Under the pieces are notes generated by a model. That model ran no database searches and was not told where the DNA came from. It saw only the letters and a program-made list of their open reading frames with translations. Made by a program: the position numbers and the translations under genes. DNA of 64,000 bases from an uncultured Erysipelotrichaceae bacterium (GTDB taxonomy: Bacteria; Bacillota_I; Bacilli_A; Erysipelotrichales; Erysipelotrichaceae): positions 62,001 to 126,000 of the forward strand of contig CANOSP010000001.1 in NCBI GenBank assembly GCA_947569705.1, given 5' to 3'. This document shows, one piece after another, positions 26,235-33,912 of the stretch (positions are counted from its first letter, which is position 1; every line of letters begins with the position of its first letter).

Positions 26235-27527
26235 ATGCCGCCGATTATTGAAGAATTAAAAAATAAGCGCATCGCGATATTGGGATTCGGTAAGGAAGGA
26301 CAGTCTACCTATCGCTATATCAGAACATACTTGCCGGATCAAGAAGTTACGATTGCGGATATTCATCCGATCGATACAAGTGAGCTTACGCATGTAAAGA
26401 CAATGATCGGAGCGCACTATCAAGAACTGGATGATTTTGATGTTATTATGAAAAGTCCCGGTATTGTTTTGACGCATGAATTGCCGCAGGAAAAGCTGAA
26501 TTCACAAACGAATTTATTTTTAAAGCATTACGGACATCAGACGATCGGTATTACCGGTACCAAGGGAAAAAGTACAACAGCCTCGTTATTGCATCATATC
26601 TTGAAACAATATCGCAGCTGCGTATTACTCGGCAATATCGGTAAGCCGGCTTTTGATCAGCTGGATATGATTGATCAGGATACCGTAATCGTCTATGAAC
26701 TTTCTTGTCATCAGCTGGAATATGCACACTATTCTCCGCATTACGGTGTACTGCTTAATTTATATGAAGAGCATTTGGATCATTACGGCACTTATGAAAA
26801 ATATGTGTATGCGAAGGAAAATATTTGGCGCAATCAATCAAAGGATGATACGATTGTTTTGGAAGCGGCTTTGGTGAATTCAAATATAAACAGCCGGATT
26901 ATCAAGGCTTCCATGAATAATGACGAAGCTGATATTCATATCGATGAATCGACATTGTATATCATTCAGGAAGAAATCATTCTTCAGGATCAGGATACCG
27001 CATTGTTGGGGAAGCATAATCGCTATGATATTGCCATCGTATTCTATTTGGCTGGGCAGTGGGGAGTATCCTATAAGCAGTCTCTCAACGCTTTAAAAAG
27101 CTTTACACCGCTGGCACATCGATTGCAGTATGTCGGTTGTTTTCATGATCTGCACTGGTATGATGATTCTATTTCCACTATTTGTGAAACGACTATCCAA
27201 GCATTGATCGCACTGCCGAAAACCGATACGCTGTTATTGGGCGGTATGGATCGCGGAATTGATTATACACCGTTGGCTGATTATTTAAACGATCATCCGA
27301 TTCACCATGTTATCTTAATGTATGACAGCGGTGCGGTACTTGCGAAACTGTTGAAAATTCCTTTTACCGTCGTTGCCGACCTGAAGGAAGCGGTGGAGAC
27401 GGCAAAGCAAGTCAGTCGAAAAAATGCCTGTGTATTGTTATCTCCGGCAGCCGCAAGCTATGGCTTTTTTAAGAATTTTGAAGAACGCGGCGATTGTTAT
27501 CAGAAATATATCCAAAATGAAGCATGA
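26235..27527 (+). CDS. murD: Mur ligase, MurD type (probable MurD2 partner of MurL)
   Basis: 430 residues: N-terminal Rossmann domain (IAILGFGKEGQSTYRYI), ATP site GITGTKGKSTTA, central SCHQLE and NLYEEHLDHYGT, and a C-terminal domain with LLGGMDRGIDY and LLSPAAASYGFF. MurD adds glutamate to UDP-MurNAc-L-Ala. Next to murL it probably adds L-Glu, as Xanthomonas MurD2 does; this substrate is an inference from position. ATG codons occur at 26229 and 26235. AGAAGGA is six bases from the second, which is preferred. Confidence 0.8.
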   Translation: MPPIIEELKNKRIAILGFGKEGQSTYRYIRTYLPDQEVTIADIHPIDTSELTHVKTMIGAHYQELDDFDVIMKSPGIVLTHELPQEKLNSQTNLFLKHYGHQTIGITGTKGKSTTASLLHHILKQYRSCVLLGNIGKPAFDQLDMIDQDTVIVYELSCHQLEYAHYSPHYGVLLNLYEEHLDHYGTYEKYVYAKENIWRNQSKDDTIVLEAALVNSNINSRIIKASMNNDEADIHIDESTLYIIQEEIILQDQDTALLGKHNRYDIAIVFYLAGQWGVSYKQSLNALKSFTPLAHRLQYVGCFHDLHWYDDSISTICETTIQALIALPKTDTLLLGGMDRGIDYTPLADYLNDHPIHHVILMYDSGAVLAKLLKIPFTVVADLKEAVETAKQVSRKNACVLLSPAAASYGFFKNFEERGDCYQKYIQNEA

Positions 27528-27545
27528 TTTTGGTCATGCTTTTTC
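27521..27545 (+). terminator. Terminator after murD
   Basis: AAGCATGA and TCATGCTT form an 8 bp stem over the murD stop codon, followed by a T run. Confidence 0.8.
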
Positions 27546-27616
27546 AATCCATTGATCGTTCAGAAAAACTGACATATTTTTATGTGACACCTCATAAGCT
27601 TTAATCAGGTGATAAT

Positions 27617-28336
27617 ATGTTTTCAGTAATGTTTGAGATATTGTCAAACGCACTTGCTTATGTCGGCTATATTCGCAATAACTCCTTTGCTCAGCCATTG
27701 TCTAAAGAAGCCGAAGCCGCCTGTATCGAACGCTTAAATGCTCAGGATCCGAAAGCTCGTGAAGAATTGATCGAGCATAATCTTCGCTTAGTAGCGCATA
27801 TTGTAAAAAAATACGATATTAAAAAGGAACAGACCGAGGATTTGATCAGCATCGGCACAATCGGTTTAATCAAGGCTGTCGATTCCTTTAAAAGTGAAAA
27901 GGGGCATAAGCTGACTACTTATGCTTCACGCTGTATTGAAAATGAAATCTTAATGTATTTGCGCAGTTCACGCAATTATTTTCAAAATGTTTCGTTAAAT
28001 GATCCGATCGCTACCGATAAAGACGGCAGTGAAATTACACTGATTGATGCGATTGCGGCTCCTCAAGATAAAAGCATTATTGATACAATGATCTTAGATG
28101 AACAGATTGAGCGTTTAAAAAGCTATATTCATGTGTTGGACGGAAGAGAACTGGAGATCATTACCAAGCGTTTCGGTTTGTACGGGCAAAAAGAGTTGAC
28201 GCAACGAGAAATCGCGGATCAGATGAAAATATCACGTTCTTATGTGTCGCGTATTGAAAAGCGGGCTTTTATGAAAATCTATCGGGAATTTAAGAAACAT
28301 GAGAATGAGAAAAAGCGCAAGCACAGTGATCTTTGA
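27617..28336 (+). CDS. sigK: RNA polymerase sigma-K factor
   Basis: 239 residues: a short pro-like N-terminus ending YVGYIRNNSFAQPLS, region 2 (NLRLVAHIVKKYDIKKEQTEDLISIGTIGLIKAVDSF, CIENEILMYLR) and region 4 (LTQREIADQMKISRSYVSRIEKRA). It matches Bacillus SigK along its full length, with VSLNDPI and DKDGSEITLID. Sigma-K drives late mother-cell genes of sporulation. The gene is not split by a skin element. CAGGTGATAAT precedes the ATG. GerE and GerM homologues nearby fit a sporulating host. Confidence 0.93.
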   Translation: MFSVMFEILSNALAYVGYIRNNSFAQPLSKEAEAACIERLNAQDPKAREELIEHNLRLVAHIVKKYDIKKEQTEDLISIGTIGLIKAVDSFKSEKGHKLTTYASRCIENEILMYLRSSRNYFQNVSLNDPIATDKDGSEITLIDAIAAPQDKSIIDTMILDEQIERLKSYIHVLDGRELEIITKRFGLYGQKELTQREIADQMKISRSYVSRIEKRAFMKIYREFKKHENEKKRKHSDL

Positions 28337-28360
28337 CAGTGAAGAAAGAATTACTTTCAG

Positions 28361-28387
28361 GCAGAACAGCAGCTTCTGCTTTTTTTA
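28361..28387 (+). terminator. Terminator after sigK
   Basis: GCAGAA and TTCTGC pair around CAGCAGC, followed by seven T. Confidence 0.75.
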
Positions 28388-28459
28388 CGGCAGTCGATTT
28401 GTATCATTTACGGTTCTTTTTTATTTATGTTGCTCATAAACTGGGATAGAGGTGAACAT

Positions 28460-29437
28460 ATGAAACAATATCGAAAGCAGGTCGCATGTTTATTCGGCGC
28501 CATTGCGGTATTCTCTTATTTAAGTATTCATTATTTTTCAATGGATGATAAAAAGGAAAGCATTACCGTAATGGAAGAAGATGATTATAAAAGACTGCAG
28601 ATTTATGTATTGGATCAGGATAATACATTGATCCCGATGGATAAGAAAATAGCTTCTGATACGGCACTTGAAGAACAACTGAAACAGATGATATCAGCTA
28701 TGTGTGCCGATCAGGTAAAAGGTGATTTCACCGGTGTTTTGGGAAAGGGTACGGCTTTGACTAAGGTCAAGGTGGAAAACGGCATGGCGTCGCTGTATTT
28801 CAATGAATCATTTGCGGCCTATGAGAAAGAACAGGAACTGCAAGTGTTAGAGGCAATCACATGGGCTGCCACGCAATTTGATGAGGTATCTCAAGTACAG
28901 CTGTATTATCATGATGAACTCCTTCATGAGATGCCTTTGGATCATACACCGATTCCCGATCCGTTAGATCGTTCGTTAGGCATCAATCATTTTGAATCGG
29001 CAAGTGCTTCATTAAACAGCAGTGATTCAATTATTGTGTATTATGTGAAGCAGATTGACGGCAATGATTATTTTGTTCCGAAAAGCAAAAGAATCAACGG
29101 AAACGGAAATGATTTGGAAACAGTGGTAAAAGAAGTTTTAAAGGATGTATCGGTATCCAGTGAACTGAGTGCACCGTTGTATCAGGAACAAATAGCGGCT
29201 ACCGAATTGCCGAAACATGAGAATCAAACATTGATCGTCAATATGAATCATGCTTTATTGAATGATGAACGAACAGCCAAGCAGTCTGCTTATGAGGCTT
29301 TGATTCTGTCTTTGGCAAATAATTTCGAGGTTGACGAGGTAAAGGTGTATGTAGAGGATAATGTTGTTTCACTGCACGGATCTAATGAAGAGGCTGTTTC
29401 TGTTTCTTCTTTGCATTATAATCCGATACCTTTTTAA
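28460..29437 (+). CDS. gerM: GerMN domain protein (GerM-like)
   Basis: 325 residues with an N-terminal anchor (VACLFGAIAVFSYLSIHYF) and two GerMN repeats (about 45-160 and 185-315), as in Bacillus GerM, which is needed for normal engulfment and germination. GAGGTGAAC precedes the ATG at 28460. There is no lipobox Cys at the end of the anchor, whereas Bacillus GerM is a lipoprotein, so this one would be held by its helix. The metallophosphoesterase that follows also lies near gerM in Bacillus (ysnB). Confidence 0.8.
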   Translation: MKQYRKQVACLFGAIAVFSYLSIHYFSMDDKKESITVMEEDDYKRLQIYVLDQDNTLIPMDKKIASDTALEEQLKQMISAMCADQVKGDFTGVLGKGTALTKVKVENGMASLYFNESFAAYEKEQELQVLEAITWAATQFDEVSQVQLYYHDELLHEMPLDHTPIPDPLDRSLGINHFESASASLNSSDSIIVYYVKQIDGNDYFVPKSKRINGNGNDLETVVKEVLKDVSVSSELSAPLYQEQIAATELPKHENQTLIVNMNHALLNDERTAKQSAYEALILSLANNFEVDEVKVYVEDNVVSLHGSNEEAVSVSSLHYNPIPF

Positions 29438-29499
29438 TCTTTTGGTTTTAACCTGCGCCTTATTTGTGGTAAAATAATAGCGTAAGGTGGTGTCGCATA

Positions 29500-29961
29500 A
29501 TGAAAATCATTGTAGTGAGTGATTCTCATGGCTTCAACAGTCGCTTATATGAAGTATTAAATATAGAGAGTGATGCAGATTGTTTTATTCACTGCGGAGA
29601 TATTGAATGCAGTGAGGATGCATATCCGATGTATCATACGGTTCAGGGAAATAATGATTTGTTTTGCGATTATCCGCAGAAAATTATTTTACCGGCGATG
29701 GGACATCGGATTTTGGTCATGCACGGCAATCAGTTCCCGTATCGGCAAAGATTAGAGCGCATGGCTGAGTTTGCCAAGCAGGAGCATTGTGATATATTCT
29801 GTTACGGTCATTCGCATATTGCGGCGATTGAGCAATTAGATCAAGTGTTATTATTGAATCCGGGATCGCTTTGGCGTTCGCGTGACGGCAGGGGACCTTC
29901 TTATGCCGTATTGTATTTGGAAGATCAGGACATCAGGGCGGAGATTAAGTTTATAGATTGA
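29500..29961 (+). CDS. YfcE/MJ0936 family metallophosphoesterase
   Basis: 153 residues with all five metal motifs in order: DSHG (8-11), CGDIE, GNND, MHGNQ and GHSH. These small enzymes hydrolyse phosphodiesters with Mn or Ni; the natural substrate is usually unknown. It corresponds to Bacillus YsnB near gerM. AAGGTGGTG precedes the ATG. A gene for a membrane protein follows after 31 bases. Confidence 0.88.
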   Translation: MKIIVVSDSHGFNSRLYEVLNIESDADCFIHCGDIECSEDAYPMYHTVQGNNDLFCDYPQKIILPAMGHRILVMHGNQFPYRQRLERMAEFAKQEHCDIFCYGHSHIAAIEQLDQVLLLNPGSLWRSRDGRGPSYAVLYLEDQDIRAEIKFID

Positions 29962-29992
29962 CAGTATCCTACGCGATTAAGAGGGTGATGAT

Positions 29993-30928
29993 ATGAAGCG
30001 AAGATACAGTATCAGTCTCGGACTTGCGGCGATCGGAAGCATTGCATATCTCGCCTTATTGGGATGGTATGTGTCTACGCTGCTTCAGGGCGGTGATACC
30101 GGTTATCCGGTAACTGTGGAAGATTTGCCTTTTTCGCTGATTCTTCATATTTGTTTGGCAGTAATCGCTGCTGCATTTACATGGACAGCGTTTTTTACGA
30201 ATATATTACCGGTTGCGCTTGCGGCTTGTATTTGTTATGCAATCGGCGGGATTATTTTTTATCATTATTTGTTATTCTGTGCGCCGTTGATCATCTTAAC
30301 GATTGTCGGTTCTGTTTTCTGTTCTAAACAGAAGAAGAAAAAGCAGGATAAACCGGAAGAGGTGATGCTGCAGCAGAAAAAGACGCTTCCGGAAAAAAAG
30401 CAAGTGCATAAAGAAGTGCATGAAAAAAAGCCGCAGATGCAGCGGAATACGCGACAGCAAATGTTGACTCGCAGAATGCAGCAAAATCATAACACAACGA
30501 TGCAGGGAAATGCACCGATGTTTCAGGCAAATTATGTACAGCCGATGGTTCAGCCGTTTTATACGCCGATGCAGGACCCTTATGCGCCGTTGGCTCAGGG
30601 GAATATGATGCAACCGATGGCTCAACCTGCAATGGTACAGAACGGTATGTATCCATATCCTGTATATAATAATGAGCAGTTTGCAGCGCAGCAGCCGATG
30701 CTTCAGCTTCCGTATCATGCAATGCCTGCAAATCCTAACAACGCTTTTCAGCAAGGCGTTCCGACAGCTGTACAGACTCCTTTTCCGCAGCCGAATCAGT
30801 TTCAGTCACCGGGTCTTGTAAATATGCAGAATCCACCGGGAACAGTGCCGCAGCCGCATGCCGGTCATACTCGCGGTGAGGGTTATTTTGATGATTACGG
30901 TAACTTTCATCCGGGCAGAGGACAATAA
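29993..30928 (+). CDS. Membrane protein with Gln/Met/Pro-rich tail
   Basis: 311 residues. Four hydrophobic segments in the first 107 residues are followed by a Lys-rich stretch and a tail of about 180 residues built from Q, M, P, A and Y, with imperfect repeats such as MVQPFYTPMQDP, then a Gly/His end. The tail looks disordered and is probably cytosolic because a Lys cluster precedes it. GAGGGTGATG precedes the ATG. The repeats give long shadow ORFs on the other strand. Family unknown. Confidence 0.6.
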   Translation: MKRRYSISLGLAAIGSIAYLALLGWYVSTLLQGGDTGYPVTVEDLPFSLILHICLAVIAAAFTWTAFFTNILPVALAACICYAIGGIIFYHYLLFCAPLIILTIVGSVFCSKQKKKKQDKPEEVMLQQKKTLPEKKQVHKEVHEKKPQMQRNTRQQMLTRRMQQNHNTTMQGNAPMFQANYVQPMVQPFYTPMQDPYAPLAQGNMMQPMAQPAMVQNGMYPYPVYNNEQFAAQQPMLQLPYHAMPANPNNAFQQGVPTAVQTPFPQPNQFQSPGLVNMQNPPGTVPQPHAGHTRGEGYFDDYGNFHPGRGQ

Positions 30929-30952
30929 TTTTCAATTCATTCTTGCAATTCA

Positions 30953-30981
30953 GATAATAATTTGGTATTATATCTTAGCAA
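30953..30981 (+). promoter_or_regulatory. tRNA-Arg promoter
   Basis: TTGCAA and TATTAT about 17 bases apart, ending a few bases before the tRNA. Confidence 0.5.
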
Positions 30982-30984
30982 GTT

Positions 30985-31061
30985 GTCTACGTAGCTCAGC
31001 TGGATAGAGCATGCGCCTTCTAAGCGCACGGTCGGGGGTTCGAGTCCCTCCGTGGACGCCA
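30985..31061 (+). tRNA. tRNA-Arg (anticodon UCU), CCA encoded
   Basis: A 77-base cloverleaf: acceptor GTCTACG with CGTGGAC, D arm GCTCAGCTGGATAGAGC, anticodon stem GCGCC/... with loop CTTCTAA (anticodon TCT), T arm GGGGGTTCGAGTCCCTC, discriminator G and CCA at 31059-31061. An integrase tail lies directly downstream on the other strand, so the 3' end has probably served as an attachment site. Confidence 0.95.
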
Positions 31062-31070
31062 TTAGGATTT

Positions 31071-31110
31071 ATAAAGGCTTTCTGAAATAGGCGGAAAGCC
31101 TTTATTTATT
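31071..31110 (+). terminator. Terminator after tRNA-Arg
   Basis: ATAAAGGCTTTC and GAAAGCCTTTAT form a 12 bp stem followed by a T-rich tract. Confidence 0.8.
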
Positions 31111-31111
31111 T

Positions 31112-31310
31112 TTAATTAAGTCGTTTATTTTCTGATTCTAAATTTAACACATTTTTAACACACGTTGAGTTAAAGACATCATTTACAACCTGTTTTTTAT
31201 GGTCTTCGCCGACGTGTGTATAGAGTGATAAAGTTGTGTTAAAATTGCTGTGTCTCATAAGATCTTGAGCTGTTTTGACATCTACCTCATTATTGACACG
31301 CAACGAGTAT
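31112..31310 (-). pseudogene. Tyrosine recombinase (integrase), C-terminal remnant
   Basis: About 60 residues match the end of phage and ICE integrases: VDVKTAQDLMRHSNFNTTLSLYTHVGEDHKKQVVNDVF, which holds the last catalytic His and the Tyr nucleophile. Everything before it, including the HxLR box, is missing; the frame upstream (to 31375) is not integrase-like. It points at the tRNA-Arg 3' end 50 bases away. This is the typical leftover of an excised or decayed element. Confidence 0.8.
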
Positions 31311-31403
31311 ACAGCGACTTGTAACAAATGAAAAGGTATATAGTACTTAAGCGTGATATATGGTACAATAATCACGCCACATTGTGGCAGGAGGTAAGGC
31401 CAT

Positions 31404-31556
31404 ATGCCCCCTCAATCCCATACCACCGATAGGTATAGCATGGCAGAACGTATTCAAGTAAGTGTTTCATTATGTGTTGTTCGATTCGATGTATTCAGAG
31501 TTTTTGACGCTTGTCGTCTTACTCTTGATTATCAGAGAACTGAAGAAATAACATAA
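31404..31556 (+). pseudogene. Holin-like (type I) toxin gene remnant with frameshift
   Basis: AGGAGG precedes an ATG whose frame reads MPPQSHTTDRYSMAERIQ, as in short Firmicutes holin-like toxins, then runs into polar residues. From about 31462 the +1 frame encodes a hydrophobic helix with a basic tail, SEFLTLVVLLLIIRELKK, ending at 31551. One base change in length near 31460 would join the two. A terminator follows at 31578-31610 (GGAAGGTG/CATCTTCC). No antisense antitoxin promoter was identified. Confidence 0.35.
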
Positions 31557-31577
31557 TGATGCGCTGAAAGAATACGT

Positions 31578-31610
31578 AAAAAAGGAAGGTGCTGGTAACA
31601 TCTTCCTTTT
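31578..31610 (+). terminator. Terminator after the toxin remnant
   Basis: AAAAGGAAGGTG and CATCTTCCTTTT pair with one G-T around CTGGTAA. Confidence 0.7.
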
Positions 31611-31844
31611 CTGTTTGCAAGCATATCATTATGCTTCGTTCGATTCATTGTTATTATATGCTTTATTTTCGGATAAATCAAGACTTTTTTAACTTATTTA
31701 ACAGCACACAATGATAGGTTCAGGCACATATCACATATATAATAATTTAGGGATACCATATATCGCTTTCGCTTCTTTTTATACTTACGCTTTACCCAAA
31801 AAACAATATAATCACATACTTTACATATGACACCTTGTATTGTA
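31611..31844. other. Intergenic, no gene seen
   Basis: AT-rich sequence between the toxin remnant and the bactofilin terminator. I see no ORF, stable hairpin or RNA gene. Confidence 0.4.
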
Positions 31845-31871
31845 TAAAAAAAGAAGGAGTTTGCTCCTTCT
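31845..31871 (-). terminator. Terminator of the bactofilin gene
   Basis: AGAAGGAG and CTCCTTCT form an 8 bp stem with loop TTTG. On the minus strand a T run follows. Confidence 0.75.
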
Positions 31872-31877
31872 GATCAA

Positions 31878-32606
31878 TTAATGATGGTTATGCTCATTAA
31901 AGTAAACATCTTGGCGGATTGTAACATTTCCTTGAATAACAGCGCCGCGGTCAACCTGAATCGCATTCGCATTCATATCACCGACAATTGCACTTGTAGA
32001 CAAGAAATGAACTGCTTCTGTGACTGTCGCATTTCCCTTAATACGACCGCCGTTTAACAGATTATAGGCTTCAATATTACCGTCAATGGTAGAAGTTTCG
32101 GAAATCTCCATATTGCCGCTGCAGCCAATATCGCCCATAATAAATGCGTTGTCAAAAAATGCATTGGTACAACTGATGGTTCCTTCGATAACACCGTATA
32201 CCGACAAATTCGCATTACACAGCACATCACCCTTAATATGCCCGCGAATAATTAAGTCTCCGTCAGCTTCCACATTACCGTTAATTACAGTACCCTTAGA
32301 TATGGTTGTTTTATCTGTTTCAGAATGATTCACTGTTTGGAAAGAATCCGTATAATAATCATTTTGGTAATCTTGTTGATAATCCTGTGAATTGATATTC
32401 TGTTGATTATATTGTGAATCATTGATTTCCGGTTCCGGCATTACATCTTCGGTATGCATAGTATTGTAAGCTTCCTGCATATAAGCATCCTCACGATAGG
32501 CAGCTTCCATATCATCTTCAACAGTGTTCGTCTCCTGCGGCGGGATCGGTGTCTCCGGCTGATTTTTTTGTGCATACAGCTGTTTTTGTCGTTCATACCA
32601 TTTCAT
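31878..32606 (-). CDS. Bactofilin (polymer-forming cytoskeletal protein)
   Basis: 242 residues: a hydrophilic Q/N/E/Y-rich N-terminal region of about 100 residues, then a right-handed beta-helix domain of short repeats such as GTVINGNVEADGDLIIRGHIKGDVLCN, diagnostic of bactofilins. These proteins polymerise without nucleotide and help cell shape or localisation at the membrane. GGAGGGAAAGAAAT lies upstream of the start. The N-terminal region probably carries the membrane or partner contacts. Confidence 0.9.
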   Translation of the reverse strand: MKWYERQKQLYAQKNQPETPIPPQETNTVEDDMEAAYREDAYMQEAYNTMHTEDVMPEPEINDSQYNQQNINSQDYQQDYQNDYYTDSFQTVNHSETDKTTISKGTVINGNVEADGDLIIRGHIKGDVLCNANLSVYGVIEGTISCTNAFFDNAFIMGDIGCSGNMEISETSTIDGNIEAYNLLNGGRIKGNATVTEAVHFLSTSAIVGDMNANAIQVDRGAVIQGNVTIRQDVYFNEHNHH

Positions 32607-32859
32607 ATTTCTTTCCCTCCAGTATGTGTCAATTCTACATCATTTATTATTATAGCATTAATTTCAATCAATTACATCTTTTATTCTATCTTTTTTATTT
32701 TAAACACCTTTATTTCAGCGCTTCGATCGTTTTTTTAGTGAAAAAAGCCTTTAGATTTCATCAAAATAAATGATCGATCGTTTTTCTGTTGCTTATTCTT
32801 GCCATAAGCAAGGGCATTATGGTATCATTTTAACATTGTGAAATTAAGGATGTGAAGCT

Positions 32860-33717
32860 ATGCGAAAATCAACCGCAAATATTATGTTAGTAATCGTTAC
32901 GATCATCTGGGGAGGTGGATTTATCGCAACCAGTGCGGCTTTAGATGATTTGGCGCCGTTTACGATCTTAATGATTCGTTTTTTAGGCGCCGCAATTTTG
33001 CCGATTATCTTATCTTGGAAGGCATTACGAAACTTATCCGCCACGGCAATAAAGCGCGGTCTTTTCTGCGGGGTCTTGTTATTTCTTGCATTTGCGTTTC
33101 AAACATTCGGACTGATGTATACAACACCTTCTAAGAATGCGTTTTTAACCGCAACCAATGTAATTCTTGTGCCTTATTTATTGTGGCTTATCTTAAAGCG
33201 TAAACCGACCAAAAAAGAAATGCTGGCATCTACCTTATGCGTAATTGGCATCGCTTTATTGACTTTAAGAGTGGACGTGATCCAACTGAATATCGGTGAT
33301 CTTCTCTCTTTCATCTGCGCGATCTTTTTTGCCGGACATATGATTGCGCTTGAAAAATCAGCTCCGCAAGCGAATGTATTTGCGATGACGGCTTTACAAA
33401 TGATCAGTGCCGGCGTATTATCGGCTGTATTTGCCCTTACGATCGAAGGAGTGCCGAAAGCCATTCCCCAAACGGCATCGGTTGCGCTTGGATACTCTAT
33501 CATCTGTTCAACTATGTTGGCATATCTGTTACAGACATGGGCGCAAAAATATACAAGTGCCAATCACGCTTCGATGATTCTCTCTATGGAAGCATTGTGG
33601 GCTTCTTTCTTTTCTTATTGTTTCTTTCAAGAAACGATGAGTGCAACCATGTTAATCGGTGCGGCATTTATTTTTCTCTCAGTTATTTATATTGAATATC
33701 AGCCGAAAAAGGAATGA
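32860..33717 (+). CDS. DMT superfamily transporter (EamA)
   Basis: 285 residues with ten predicted helices in two EamA halves: an N-terminal VTIIWGGGFIATSAAL and a second half ending MEALWASFFSYCFFQET. These carriers export metabolites such as amino acids or purines; the substrate is unknown. AAGGATGTGAAGCT precedes the ATG. It is a single-gene transcript between bactofilin and the hydrogenase gene. Confidence 0.88.
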   Translation: MRKSTANIMLVIVTIIWGGGFIATSAALDDLAPFTILMIRFLGAAILPIILSWKALRNLSATAIKRGLFCGVLLFLAFAFQTFGLMYTTPSKNAFLTATNVILVPYLLWLILKRKPTKKEMLASTLCVIGIALLTLRVDVIQLNIGDLLSFICAIFFAGHMIALEKSAPQANVFAMTALQMISAGVLSAVFALTIEGVPKAIPQTASVALGYSIICSTMLAYLLQTWAQKYTSANHASMILSMEALWASFFSYCFFQETMSATMLIGAAFIFLSVIYIEYQPKKE

Positions 33718-33838
33718 AGTGATTCATATCCGGCATACAATAGAACGCTTATTGACTTTTGACTTTAAATTAAGATTCATTCTGATAAAAACAGAAATTG
33801 AAAAGTAATTTTTTTCTTTTCAAGCATTTATTTTGTGG

Positions 33839-33867
33839 TATAATTAAGCTTGTGAAAATACTTACAA
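33839..33867 (+). promoter_or_regulatory. Hydrogenase promoter with Rex-like operator
   Basis: TATAAT at 33839-33844 has a weak -35 box. TTGTGAAAATACTTACAA (33850-33867) follows at the expected transcription start. Its left half is the exact Rex half-site TTGTGAA and the right half differs at two positions. Rex is the NADH-sensing repressor that controls hydrogenase and fermentation genes in clostridia. Confidence 0.5.
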
Positions 33868-33912
33868 GGTAAGGGAACAGAAATAACTCGAATGAGGAAA
33901 CAGGAGGAAACT

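Noticed and set aside
30296-30935. Three overlapping minus-strand ORFs of 66-152 codons opposite the Q/M/P-rich membrane protein
   Set aside because: They are mirror frames of the low-complexity plus-strand tail, without ribosome sites and with abnormal composition.
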